Below, in pieces: positions 54,853 to 63,382 of a DNA stretch of 64,000 nucleotides. The stretch is from positions 1 to 64,000 of the forward strand of contig NZ_FRCK01000011.1 of assembly GCF_900142875.1 (NCBI RefSeq). Direction: 5' to 3'. The notes beneath the pieces were generated by a model. It saw only the letters and a program-made list of their open reading frames with translations. It searched no databases and was not told the origin of the DNA. Both the position numbers and the translations under genes were made by a program. Every line of letters starts with the position of its first letter. Position 1 is the first letter of the stretch. The stretch comes from Paracoccus solventivorans (GTDB lineage Bacteria; Pseudomonadota; Alphaproteobacteria; Rhodobacterales; Rhodobacteraceae).

Positions 54853-54911
54853 CGCGCTTTCGTCCTGCCTGTTGCTGCGCGGTGGAAGGACACCGGCAAA
54901 TTGCGCCGAAA

Positions 54912-56036
54912 ATGCCCAAGAACCCGCGTGCTGACAAGCCATTGCCCCGGGACCCCGCGGAACCGCGCCCTGCCGAAAGCCCCTTGCCCGTGACCGCCGA
55001 CAGCCAGACCCTCAGCTCCGCCCCGCCGCGCATCGGCCCTGACGAGGCAAGCGCGCTGGCGCTGCGCCACTATGGCCTGCGGGTCGAGACGGTGAAGCCG
55101 CTGGCGTCGGAGCGCGACCAGAACCTGCTGCTGACCGTTGCGGACGGGGGGCGCTGGGTGATGAAGCTGGCCAACCCCGACGAAAACCCGCTGCTGAGCG
55201 ATTTCCAGGCGGCGGCGATCTGCCATCTTCAGGCGGCGGACCCCGGGCTGCCGGTGCCCCGGCTGCGGCGCAGCCTGAACGGGGCCCGGCTGGTGCAGGT
55301 GCGGCTGGCGGACGGCCGGGACAGCGCGCTGCGGCTGCTGGGCTGGGTCGAGGGGCTGCCGCTGGTCGACGCCCCGCGCTCGACCGCGCAGCGCCGGGCG
55401 CTGGCCCGCGTCCACGCGCGGCTTTGCGCGGGTTTTGCCGGTTTCACCCATCCCGGGCAGGACCAGTATCTGCAATGGGACAGCAGCAAGCTGCACCGGA
55501 TGCGGCATCTGCTGCCCCATGTCGCGGGGGACGAGATGCGCTGGCTGGTGGCGGCGGTGCTTGAGGATTTCACCCGCATCGCGCTGCCGGCGCTGCCGGA
55601 GCTGCGGCGGCAGGTGATCTACAACGACCTCAATTTCCACAACGTGCTGGTGGATGCGGGCGACCCCGACCGCATCGCCGGGATCATCGACTTTGGCGAT
55701 ATCGTCACCGCGCCGCTGGTCAACGACCTGGCGGTGGCTGCGTCCTATCAGTTCGGGCCCGACGGCAACCGCGCCGAGGCGGGCGAGTTCATCGCCGCCT
55801 GGGTGCGCGAACTGCCGCTGACCGCGGCGGAAACCGCGCTGCTGCCGCTGCTGATCGAGGCGCGGCTGGCGCTGACCCTGCTGATCACCGGCTACCGCGC
55901 CAGCCGCTACCCCGAGAACGCGCCCTATATCCTGCGCAACAACGCCCCCGCGCGCGCCGCGCTGGCCGAGATGCGCAGCTGCAGCCCGGCGCAGAACGCC
56001 GGATGGATCGCCAGCCTGGCAAAGGAGGCCGCATGA
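54912..56036 (+). CDS. APH-family kinase, hydroxylysine kinase-like
   Basis: The 374-residue protein is of the aminoglycoside phosphotransferase/choline kinase fold. It has the catalytic loop Y-N-D-L-N-F-H-N-V-L-V and the metal-binding I-I-D-F-G-D-I. The next gene is a phospho-lyase-type aminotransferase, the same partner as in hydroxylysine breakdown (5-hydroxylysine kinase then phospho-lyase). The start is uncertain: GTG 54882, ATG 54912 and GTG 54990 all keep the domain, and none has a strong ribosome site. The stop overlaps the next start, so translation is coupled. Confidence 0.75.
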   Translation: MPKNPRADKPLPRDPAEPRPAESPLPVTADSQTLSSAPPRIGPDEASALALRHYGLRVETVKPLASERDQNLLLTVADGGRWVMKLANPDENPLLSDFQAAAICHLQAADPGLPVPRLRRSLNGARLVQVRLADGRDSALRLLGWVEGLPLVDAPRSTAQRRALARVHARLCAGFAGFTHPGQDQYLQWDSSKLHRMRHLLPHVAGDEMRWLVAAVLEDFTRIALPALPELRRQVIYNDLNFHNVLVDAGDPDRIAGIIDFGDIVTAPLVNDLAVAASYQFGPDGNRAEAGEFIAAWVRELPLTAAETALLPLLIEARLALTLLITGYRASRYPENAPYILRNNAPARAALAEMRSCSPAQNAGWIASLAKEAA

Positions 56037-57346
56037 CGCAGCAGACAGAGGCGATGGCCAACGCCTTCGTGCCCGGCAAGGTGGCGCTGCCGCCCGAGAC
56101 CGAGCGCCTGATCGCCCGGCGCGAGCTTCTGCTGGGTCCGGCCTACCGGCTGATGTATGACGAGCCGCTGCATTTCGTGCGCGGCGAAGGGGCGTGGCTG
56201 ATCGATGCCGCCGGGCGGCGCTATCTGGACGCCTACAACAACGTCACCTCGCTGGGCCATTGCCACCCGGCGGTGGTCGCCGCCATCGCGCAGCAGGCCG
56301 CGACGCTGACCACCAACACCCGCTATCTGCAAGAAGGTATCCTCGATCTGGCCGAGCGGCTGCTGGCGACGCTGCCCCCGGCGCTGGACCGGATGATGCT
56401 GACCTGCACCGGCAGCGAGGCCAACGACCTGGCGCTGCGCATCGCGAAAGCGGCGACCGGCGGCAGCGGCGTCATCGTGACCGAGACCGCCTATCACGGC
56501 ATCACCGACGCGGTGGCGCAGTTCTCGCCTTCGCTGGGGGCGGCGGTGGATCTGGGGATGCAGGTCGAGCTGGTCCCCGCCCCGGGCGATCCGGGGGCCG
56601 AGGGCGATGCCGGTTTCGGCGTGGCGGTTCAGGCGGCGGTCGCGCGGCTGCGCCGCCGCGGCATCCGCCCGGCGATGCTGATCGTGGACACGATGTTCAC
56701 CTCGGACGGGGTACGGCCGGGGCCTGCGGGGTTCCTGGCCCCGGCGGCAGCGGCGATCCGGCAGGCCGGGGGGCTGTTCGTCGCTGACGAGGTGCAGCCC
56801 GGCTTTGCCCGCACCGGCGAGGGGTTCTGGGGGTTCCAGCGCCACGGGGTGGTGCCGGACATCGTGACCATGGGCAAGCCGATGGGCAACGGCCACCCGG
56901 TCGCCGGGCTGGCGATCGGCGCGGCGCTGGTCGAGGAATTCGGCCGCAATACGCGGTATTTCAACACCTTCGGCGGCAATTCGGTGTCCTGCGCCGCGGC
57001 GCTGGCGGTGCTGCAGGTGATCGCGGACGAGGGTTTGCAGGACAATGCCCTGCGCATGGGCGCGCGGCTGATGGCGGGGCTGGCCGGGCTGTCGGACCGC
57101 CATGCGCTGCTGTCGCCGCCGCGCGGGGCCGGGCTGATGATCGGGGCCGAGATCCGCCGCGACGGCCACCCCGACCGGGCGGCCACGGCCGCCATCGTCA
57201 ACGGGCTGCGGCGCGAAGGGGTGCTGATCAGCTCGTGCGGCAAGGACCACAACGTGCTGAAGATCCGCCCGCCGCTGATCGTGGGCCCGGCCGAGGTCGA
57301 TCATTTCGTCGAGACGCTGGACCGGGTTCTGGAGGGGGTGCAATGA
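56033..57346 (+). CDS. Class III aminotransferase-family phospho-lyase candidate (AGXT2L-like)
   Basis: The 437-residue fold-type I PLP enzyme has the PLP lysine as Lys282 in V-T-M-G-K-P-M-G-N-G-H-P-V. This motif is shared with ethanolamine-phosphate and 5-phosphohydroxylysine phospho-lyases, and the N-terminal Y-L-D-A-Y-N-N-V-T-S-L-G-H-C-H-P is equally typical. AAAGGAGG precedes the ATG, inside the kinase stop (ATGA). Kinase plus phospho-lyase would turn a hydroxylated amine or amino acid into an aldehyde or semialdehyde, ammonia and phosphate. A true transaminase remains possible. Confidence 0.78.
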   Translation: MTQQTEAMANAFVPGKVALPPETERLIARRELLLGPAYRLMYDEPLHFVRGEGAWLIDAAGRRYLDAYNNVTSLGHCHPAVVAAIAQQAATLTTNTRYLQEGILDLAERLLATLPPALDRMMLTCTGSEANDLALRIAKAATGGSGVIVTETAYHGITDAVAQFSPSLGAAVDLGMQVELVPAPGDPGAEGDAGFGVAVQAAVARLRRRGIRPAMLIVDTMFTSDGVRPGPAGFLAPAAAAIRQAGGLFVADEVQPGFARTGEGFWGFQRHGVVPDIVTMGKPMGNGHPVAGLAIGAALVEEFGRNTRYFNTFGGNSVSCAAALAVLQVIADEGLQDNALRMGARLMAGLAGLSDRHALLSPPRGAGLMIGAEIRRDGHPDRAATAAIVNGLRREGVLISSCGKDHNVLKIRPPLIVGPAEVDHFVETLDRVLEGVQ

Positions 57347-59028
57347 CGCAGTGGCGCGCGCGGGCGGTGGCCCGGTTCGAGGTGGAAAAGCACCCGGCGC
57401 GGTCGCGCGACGGCATGGTGGTGTCGAACCACCCGCTGGCCAGCGCCGCCGGGGCCGAGATGCTGGCCGCCGGCGGCAATGCCGTCGATGCCGCTATCGC
57501 CACCCTGTTCACGCTGAGCGTGGTCGAGCCGATGATGGTCGGCATCTTCGGCGGCGGCATGGCGCAGATCTGCATGGCGGACGGGCGCCATCTGGTGCTG
57601 GACGGGCAGAGCCAGGCGCCCGCGGCGGCGCGCCCCGACATGTTCCGCCCCACCGGGCTGGGGTATGAGGTCGAGGGCCGCGCCAACACCCATGGCGCCA
57701 CCGCGGTCGCCACCCCCGGCACGCTGCGCGGCTGGTGCGACGCGCTGGCGCGGTTCGGGACCATGGCGCTGGCCGACGTGATGGAGCCCGCGATCCGCCA
57801 CGCAAGCCGCGGCTTTGTCGTTACCCCCTATCTGGCCGCCTGCGCGGGCGAGGCCTGCCCCGACCTTGGCCGCGACCCCGAGGCGCGGCGGCTGCTGACC
57901 AACGACGGCGCACCGCTGCGCGCCGGGCAGCGGCTGGTGATGGCGGATTACGCGCAGACGCTGGCGCAGATCGCCGCCGAGGGCCCCGAGGCGCTTTACG
58001 CGGGCGAGCTGGGCGCCCGCATCGTCGCGCAGCTGCAGGCGGCGGGCTCGGTGATGACGCGCGAGGATCTGGCGCAGGTCGCCAGCATCGCGCGCGAGCC
58101 GGTGTCGGGCGAGTTCCGCGGCCACCGCATCTTCGGCCCGCCGCCGCCCTCGGCCGGGGGCGTGCATGTGATCCAGATGCTGAACATCCTGTCGGGCTAT
58201 GACCTGGCCGGCATGGGGTTCGGCTCGGCACCCGCAGCGCACCTGACCGCCGAGGCGCTGCGCATCGCCTTTGCCGACCGCGCCGCCGCCACCGCCGACC
58301 CGGCCTTCGTGCAGGTGCCGGTGGAGCGGCTGATCTCGGGTGATTATGCCGCCGACCGCCGCGGCCGCATCGACCCGGACCGGACGCAGGACTGGCAGCC
58401 CGGCGTCGCCCCCGGCGGGGCCCCGGCCGAGGCACACACCACCCATGTCACCACCGCCGACCGCGACGGCAATATCGTGAGCACCACCCAGACCATCAAC
58501 GCGCTGTTCGGGGCGCGGATGGTGATCCCCGGCACCGGCATCATTCCCAACAACTACATGGCGCTGTTCGACCCGGTTCCCGGCCGCGCCAATTCCATCG
58601 CGCCGGGCAAGCGGGTCACCACCTCGATGGCGCCGGCCATCGTGACGCGGGACGGCCGCCCGCGCTTTGCGCTGGGACTGCCGGGCGGGCTGCGCATCTT
58701 CGGCTCGGTCATGCAGGGGCTGCTGAACCTGCTGGAATACCGCATGACCCTGCAAGAGGCGGTCGAGGCGCCGCGGCTGTGGACCCAGGGCGCCGAGCTC
58801 GAGCTGGAAGAGGGCTTCCCCGCCGCGGTCGAGGACGCGCTGCGCGGCAAGGGCTGGCAGGTGCTGCGCCTGCCGCATGTCGGCGGCGGCATGTGCGCCA
58901 TCGCCTTTGACGACGACGGGATGGAGGGCGCGGCCTGCTGGCGCGCCGACGGCATGGCCATCGGGCTGGGCGGCGGGCTGGCGCGGGCCGGCACCCGCTT
59001 CTGGCCCGACAGCCCGGCGGGGCGCTGA
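57343..59028 (+). CDS. Gamma-glutamyltransferase-family Ntn hydrolase
   Basis: The 561-residue protein of the GGT family has a catalytic Thr at about 366 in H-T-T-H-V, the self-processing site, and the G-L-P-G-G substrate-binding region near 445. There is no obvious signal peptide; the N-terminus is A-R-F-E-V-E-K, so a cytoplasmic or otherwise unusual location is likely, as in several family members that act in catabolism. It is coupled to the phospho-lyase gene by an ATGA overlap. It may hydrolyse a gamma-glutamyl or lactam-like bond in the same pathway. Confidence 0.83.
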   Translation: MTQWRARAVARFEVEKHPARSRDGMVVSNHPLASAAGAEMLAAGGNAVDAAIATLFTLSVVEPMMVGIFGGGMAQICMADGRHLVLDGQSQAPAAARPDMFRPTGLGYEVEGRANTHGATAVATPGTLRGWCDALARFGTMALADVMEPAIRHASRGFVVTPYLAACAGEACPDLGRDPEARRLLTNDGAPLRAGQRLVMADYAQTLAQIAAEGPEALYAGELGARIVAQLQAAGSVMTREDLAQVASIAREPVSGEFRGHRIFGPPPPSAGGVHVIQMLNILSGYDLAGMGFGSAPAAHLTAEALRIAFADRAAATADPAFVQVPVERLISGDYAADRRGRIDPDRTQDWQPGVAPGGAPAEAHTTHVTTADRDGNIVSTTQTINALFGARMVIPGTGIIPNNYMALFDPVPGRANSIAPGKRVTTSMAPAIVTRDGRPRFALGLPGGLRIFGSVMQGLLNLLEYRMTLQEAVEAPRLWTQGAELELEEGFPAAVEDALRGKGWQVLRLPHVGGGMCAIAFDDDGMEGAACWRADGMAIGLGGGLARAGTRFWPDSPAGR

Positions 59029-59040
59029 GCGATGCGCGCC

Positions 59041-59871
59041 CTAGCCCGCCGGATGCAGCGGCACGCCCGGATTTGGCCCCAGCCGCACCCCGATCGCCAC
59101 CGCGGCCTCGCGCAGCACGGCCAGCAGTTCCTGCTGGCGGTCCTCGGCGGCGAACTCGGACGCGCTCGAGGTGACCGAGATCGCGCCGATAAAGCCGCCG
59201 CTGCGGTCGGTCACCGGCACGGCCAGCCCCGCCATGCCGACGTAATAGTCGTTCACCGCCAGCTCGTGTCCCTGCGCGCGGATGCGCGCGGCGGCGCGCA
59301 GCAGCTCGGCCGGGTCGGTCTGGGTCGCGCCGGTGAAGCGCGGCTGCGGGCGGGCCAGCCAGGCGGTGCCGGCGGCGTCGTCCAGATGGGCCAGCACCAC
59401 CCGCGGCCCCGAGGCGACGTTCATCGGCAGCACCGTACCGGGGGTGGACCAGAACACGTCGCGGAACTCGCCCCCCGCCCGCACCCGGTCGATGCAGATC
59501 GCGCCGTCGGGATCGGCGATCCAGAAAAAGCTGGTCATGCCGCTGCGCTCGGTCAGCCATTGCAGGAAGGGGGCGGCGGTCTCGCGCAGGGTGCGCGGCC
59601 CCAGCACGGCGGGCTGCAGCTTCATCACCCCGATGTCCAGCCCCCAGCTGCGTTCCGATTCGTCGCGCCGCACCAGCCCCTCGGCCGCCAGCGCCAGCAG
59701 CAGCCGGCGGGTGGTGTTTTTGTCCAGATTGGCGGCCCGCGCGACCTCGGTCAGCGACAGCATCGGCTGCGCCATCGAAAAGCTGCGCAGGATCGCCGCA
59801 ATACGTTCCACGGCCCGCATTTCCTGCGGGGGACGGGGGGCGGCTTCCAGCGGGCGGTCGGCGTTGTTCAT
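59041..59871 (-). CDS. IclR-family transcriptional regulator
   Basis: The 276-residue protein has an N-terminal winged helix (A-V-E-R-I-A-A-I-L-R-S-F, L-T-E-V-A-R-A-A-N-L-D-K-N-T-T-R-R-L) and the C-terminal IclR effector domain with G-M-A-G-L-A-V-P-V and S-A-S-E-F-A. It is divergent from the M20 gene, with two inverted repeats between them, and most likely controls the M20-importer operon and itself. Confidence 0.87.
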   Translation of the reverse strand: MNNADRPLEAAPRPPQEMRAVERIAAILRSFSMAQPMLSLTEVARAANLDKNTTRRLLLALAAEGLVRRDESERSWGLDIGVMKLQPAVLGPRTLRETAAPFLQWLTERSGMTSFFWIADPDGAICIDRVRAGGEFRDVFWSTPGTVLPMNVASGPRVVLAHLDDAAGTAWLARPQPRFTGATQTDPAELLRAAARIRAQGHELAVNDYYVGMAGLAVPVTDRSGGFIGAISVTSSASEFAAEDRQQELLAVLREAAVAIGVRLGPNPGVPLHPAG

Positions 59872-59877
59872 GGTAAT

Positions 59878-59894
59878 GTATCATCTGTTGATAC
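59878..59894. promoter_or_regulatory. Perfect inverted repeat beside the IclR gene, probable operator
   Basis: GTATCA-TCTGT-TGATAC is a 17-base inverted repeat with 6-base arms, 7 bases upstream of the IclR start. IclR-type regulators bind short palindromes of this kind. It would allow autoregulation. Confidence 0.6.
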
Positions 59895-59907
59895 TGCTAA
59901 CTCGCCT

Positions 59908-59927
59908 ATTGACTTGGAAAGGTCAAT
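59908..59927. promoter_or_regulatory. Second inverted repeat in the IclR-M20 intergenic region
   Basis: ATTGAC-N8-GTCAAT is a perfect 6-base-arm repeat. Its left arm contains TTGAC, which may also be a -35 toward the M20 gene, so a bound regulator would block it. It lies 54 bases before the TTG start at 59982. Confidence 0.5.
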
Positions 59928-59981
59928 TCGATCTTTCTGGGTCCGGGAGAAAACTGAAACGACCAAGGGGGAGGGTCGATT

Positions 59982-61259
59982 TTGAACGCAGAACTGCGTG
60001 ATGCGATCATGCGTGCCGTTGACGAGGGTTTCGACGAGCAGATCGCCTATACCCGGAAGCTGGTGTCCTACCCCTCGCAGCGGGGCGAGGAGTTCGCGAT
60101 CCAGGATTTCATGTATCGCGACCTGGCCGCGCGCGGCTTCAAGATGGACCGCTTCGACATGGATGAGGCGCAGCTGACCGCGCATGAGGGCGGGGCGCCG
60201 TTTTCCAGCGACCATTCCCGCGCGCCGATCGTGGTGGGCATCCACCATCCGAAACAGGAAACCGGCCGCTCGCTGATCCTGCAGCACCATCTGGACGTGG
60301 TGCCGGTCGGCCCCGAGGACATGTGGGAACAGGCGCCCTATGGCGGCGCGGTGGTGGGCGACCGCATGTATGGCCGCGGCGCCGGTGACATGAAGGCCGG
60401 GGCGGGCGCCAACGTCTTTGCGCTCGAGGCGCTCAGGCGGATCGGGCTGCAACCGGCCGCCACCGTCTATCTGCAATCGGTGGTCGAGGAAGAATCCACC
60501 GGCAACGGCGCCATGCAGACCTTTCTGCGCGGCTATACCGCGGATGCGGTGCTGATCCCCGAACCCGAGGACAACAAGCTGGTGCGCACCTGCGGCGGCG
60601 TGCTGTGGTTCGAGGTCGAGGTGCGCGGTATCCCGGTCCATGTCCGCGAGATGGGCGAGGGCGCCAACGCCATCGACGCCGCCATCCGCGTGATCGGCGC
60701 CCTGCGCGAGATCGAGGCGAAATGGAACGCCGAGAAGCACCAGCACCCCGGATATGAGACCGAGCCGAAGCCGATCAACATGAACATCGGCATCATCGAG
60801 GGCGGCGACTGGGGGTCCTCGGTCCCGGCGTGGTGCCGGTTCCAGGTGCGGGTGTCGATCTACCCGGGCCAGAAGGCGCAGGACAAGCTGCGCGAGATCA
60901 CCGACCACGTGGCGCAATTCGCCCGCGGCGACCGCTTCCTGGCGCAGAACCCGCCCCGGGTGACCCAGAACGGCTTCAACGCCGAGGGCTATTACCTGGA
61001 ACCGGGGTCCGAGGCCGAGGCGGCGCTGGCGCGGGCGCATGAGAACGCCTTTGGCGCGCCCCTCGAGACGCTGACCACGCCGGCCTATCTCGATGCGCGG
61101 GTCTATGCGCTTTACAACCGCGTGCCGACCCTGTGCTACGGGCCGGTTTCGCGCAACATCCACGGGTTCGACGAATATGTCAGCCTGGAATCCCTGCGCA
61201 GCGTCACCAAGGCCATGGCGCTGTTCATCGCCGACTGGTGCGGCACCGAACCTGTCTGA
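59982..61259 (+). CDS. M20-family amidohydrolase (ArgE/DapE type)
   Basis: The 425-residue zinc amidohydrolase has H-H-L-D-V-V-P (first metal His and Asp), G-A-G-D-M-K-A-G (bridging Asp), V-V-E-E-E-S-T-G-N-G (catalytic and metal Glu) and the lid domain between. It starts at TTG with AAGGGGGAGGG upstream. ArgE/DapE members remove acyl groups from N-acyl amino acids. The gene is followed by a branched-chain-type importer and divergent from IclR, so an imported N-acyl compound is the likely substrate. Confidence 0.85.
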   Translation: MNAELRDAIMRAVDEGFDEQIAYTRKLVSYPSQRGEEFAIQDFMYRDLAARGFKMDRFDMDEAQLTAHEGGAPFSSDHSRAPIVVGIHHPKQETGRSLILQHHLDVVPVGPEDMWEQAPYGGAVVGDRMYGRGAGDMKAGAGANVFALEALRRIGLQPAATVYLQSVVEEESTGNGAMQTFLRGYTADAVLIPEPEDNKLVRTCGGVLWFEVEVRGIPVHVREMGEGANAIDAAIRVIGALREIEAKWNAEKHQHPGYETEPKPINMNIGIIEGGDWGSSVPAWCRFQVRVSIYPGQKAQDKLREITDHVAQFARGDRFLAQNPPRVTQNGFNAEGYYLEPGSEAEAALARAHENAFGAPLETLTTPAYLDARVYALYNRVPTLCYGPVSRNIHGFDEYVSLESLRSVTKAMALFIADWCGTEPV

Positions 61260-61319
61260 AACCGTCCTTCACCAACCCGTCCGGCGCCAGACCGGACGGC
61301 CATAACCACAGGGAAGACC

Positions 61320-62531
61320 ATGAAACAGACCAGAACCATCCTTGCCGCCCTGCTGGGGGCCACGCTGCTGGCCACGCCTTCGCTGGCCGATGAGATCAAG
61401 ATCGGCGTCGTCGGACCGCTGACCGGCCCGGCCGCGACCTCGGGGATCGCCATGCGCGAGGCCTATCAGTTCGTCGCCGATCAGGTGAACGCCGAGGGCG
61501 GCGTCGAGATGAACGGCGAAAAGCACACGCTGAACCTGATCTTCGAGGACAGCGCCTCGCGTCCCGAAATGGGTGTCTCTGCCGCGCAGAAGCTGCTGAC
61601 CCGCGACAACGTGGACCTGCTGATCGGGGACACCTTCGCGTCGTCGGTGACCATCGCGCTGATGGATGTCGCCGCCTCCTACGGCAAGTTCGTGATGAGC
61701 GGGCAGCCGGTGTCCTCGGAAATCGCCCGCAAGGTCGAAAGCAACCCCGAGCAATTCGCCAATTTCTGGAAATCCAGCTGGAACTCGGACGCCTATGCGC
61801 AGGCGGTGTTCGAGGCGGTCGAGGGGCTGACCGAGGCAGGCAAGTTCTCGCCCGGTGACAAGAAGATCGCCTTCGTGTTCGAGGACACCGACTACGGCAA
61901 GTCCAACACCGAATACGCGCTGCCGCTGTTCAAGGACGCCGGCTGGACCGAGACCGGGCACGAGGCGGTGCCGCTGGGCCATTCCGATTTCTACCCGCAG
62001 CTGTCCAAGCTGCGCGGCAATGCGCCCGACGTGCTGGTGTCGATCTTCACCTCGGTCAACTCGGGGATCGCGCTGACCAAGCAGATCAAGGAAACCGGGC
62101 TCGAGACCCTGCATGTGGCGATCTATTACCCGCTGCGCCCCGAGTTCCACGAAGGCGTCGGCGCCGATTCCGAAAACATGCTGTGGACGCCGATGCTGTT
62201 CGACCCGGTGAACAACGAAAAGCACAAGGCGCTGTACGAGCTGCTGGGCGCCAAGGGCATCACCGGCAACGGCGACCACGCGCAGGGCTACTGCCAGTTC
62301 GCCATGCTGGTGGACAACATGAAGCGCGCGGGCACCGTCGAGCCGGCGAAGCTGTCGGAGGCCTTCGCCACCACCGATTTCGACTGCTACACCGGGCGTT
62401 TCGTCTACGACACCGCCAACCACACCCCCAAGATCGGCGCCGAGTTCCTGCCGGTCGCGGTGGCGCAGGTGCAGGACGGCGTCAGCAAGGCGGTCTGGCC
62501 GGAAACCTCGGCCACGGCCGAGTTCAAGTGA
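61320..62531 (+). CDS. Branched-chain-type ABC substrate-binding protein, second system
   Basis: The 403-residue protein has a Sec signal (M-K-Q-T-R-T … L-A-T-P-S-L-A-D). The type I fold is of the LivJ/LivK group (I-K-I-G-V-V-G-P-L-T-G-P-A, N-A-E-G-G-V-E-M-N-G-E). It follows the M20 gene by 60 bases and leads LivG/LivF-type ATPases; the permease genes are not in the window and are probably further downstream. It differs clearly from the binding protein at 31736 in signal type and sequence. Confidence 0.87.
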   Translation: MKQTRTILAALLGATLLATPSLADEIKIGVVGPLTGPAATSGIAMREAYQFVADQVNAEGGVEMNGEKHTLNLIFEDSASRPEMGVSAAQKLLTRDNVDLLIGDTFASSVTIALMDVAASYGKFVMSGQPVSSEIARKVESNPEQFANFWKSSWNSDAYAQAVFEAVEGLTEAGKFSPGDKKIAFVFEDTDYGKSNTEYALPLFKDAGWTETGHEAVPLGHSDFYPQLSKLRGNAPDVLVSIFTSVNSGIALTKQIKETGLETLHVAIYYPLRPEFHEGVGADSENMLWTPMLFDPVNNEKHKALYELLGAKGITGNGDHAQGYCQFAMLVDNMKRAGTVEPAKLSEAFATTDFDCYTGRFVYDTANHTPKIGAEFLPVAVAQVQDGVSKAVWPETSATAEFK

Positions 62532-62546
62532 GCGTCTGACCGAAAT

Positions 62547-62577
62547 CCCTGCCGGGCGCCTTTCGTGCCCGGCGGGG
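62547..62577 (+). repeat. GC hairpin after the binding-protein gene
   Basis: CCCTGCCGGGC, nine-base loop, GCCCGGCGGGG. The seven central pairs are perfect and the outer pairs nearly so. It lies 16 bases after the binding-protein stop and before livG. It belongs to the same class as 32969-32994 and 48298-48331. Confidence 0.65.
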
Positions 62578-62635
62578 GCTCTGCCGCGGCTGCGCGGGCC
62601 GGTCCCCCTCCTCAACGACAACCGGAGTCGGATAC

Positions 62636-63382
62636 ATGACGAATGTGGCGAGCGCGCCGCTTTTGCAGGTGGACGCGATCACGATGCGCTTCGGCGGGAT
62701 CGTGGCCATCGACAACCTGTCCCTTGACGTGAAGCAGGGCCAGATCCTGGCCCTGATGGGGCCGAACGGCGCGGGCAAGACGACCACGTTTCATGTCATC
62801 GCCGGGGTCCACAAGCCCACGTCGGGGCGGATCCTGTTCCAAGGCCAGGACATCACCGCCATGCGCCCCGACGGGCGCTGCCGGGCGGGGGTGGCGCGGA
62901 CCTTCCAGATCACCCAGCCGTTCGAGCAGCTGTCGGTGACCGAAAACATCATGGTGGGGGCGCGGCCCTTCCACCACTCGATGGCCGAGCTGCGCAAGGC
63001 GTCCGAGGCCTTCGCCGACCAGGTGGGGCTGGGCGACAGGCTGGATACGCCGGCCAAGGGTCTGTCCACCGGCCAGCGCAAGCGGCTGGAGCTGGCCCGC
63101 GCCATGGCGACCCGCCCCAAGCTGCTGCTGATGGATGAGGTGACCGGCGGCGTCGACATGAAGTCGATCCCCGGGCTGATCGAGCTGGTGAAGTCGCTAC
63201 GCCAGGGCGGGCTGACCATCGTGCTGATCGAACACAACATGAAGGTCATCAACGACCTGGCCGACGAGGCGATTTTCATGAACCGCGGCGCCCGCATGGT
63301 GTCGGGCACCCCCTATCAGGTGGCGACCGACCCGGCGGTGGTCGAACTCTACCTCGGAGAGGCGAAAGCCGATGACCACTGA
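62636..63382 (+). CDS. livG: Branched-chain-type ABC ATPase LivG, second system
   Basis: The 248-residue ATPase has Walker A G-P-N-G-A-G-K-T-T, signature region L-S-T-G-Q-R-K-R-L-E (the Gly-Gln form usual for LivG) and Walker B L-L-L-M-D-E-V. It overlaps the next ATPase gene by 11 bases (start at 63372). The substrate is set by the binding protein, not by this subunit. Confidence 0.87.
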   Translation: MTNVASAPLLQVDAITMRFGGIVAIDNLSLDVKQGQILALMGPNGAGKTTTFHVIAGVHKPTSGRILFQGQDITAMRPDGRCRAGVARTFQITQPFEQLSVTENIMVGARPFHHSMAELRKASEAFADQVGLGDRLDTPAKGLSTGQRKRLELARAMATRPKLLLMDEVTGGVDMKSIPGLIELVKSLRQGGLTIVLIEHNMKVINDLADEAIFMNRGARMVSGTPYQVATDPAVVELYLGEAKADDH

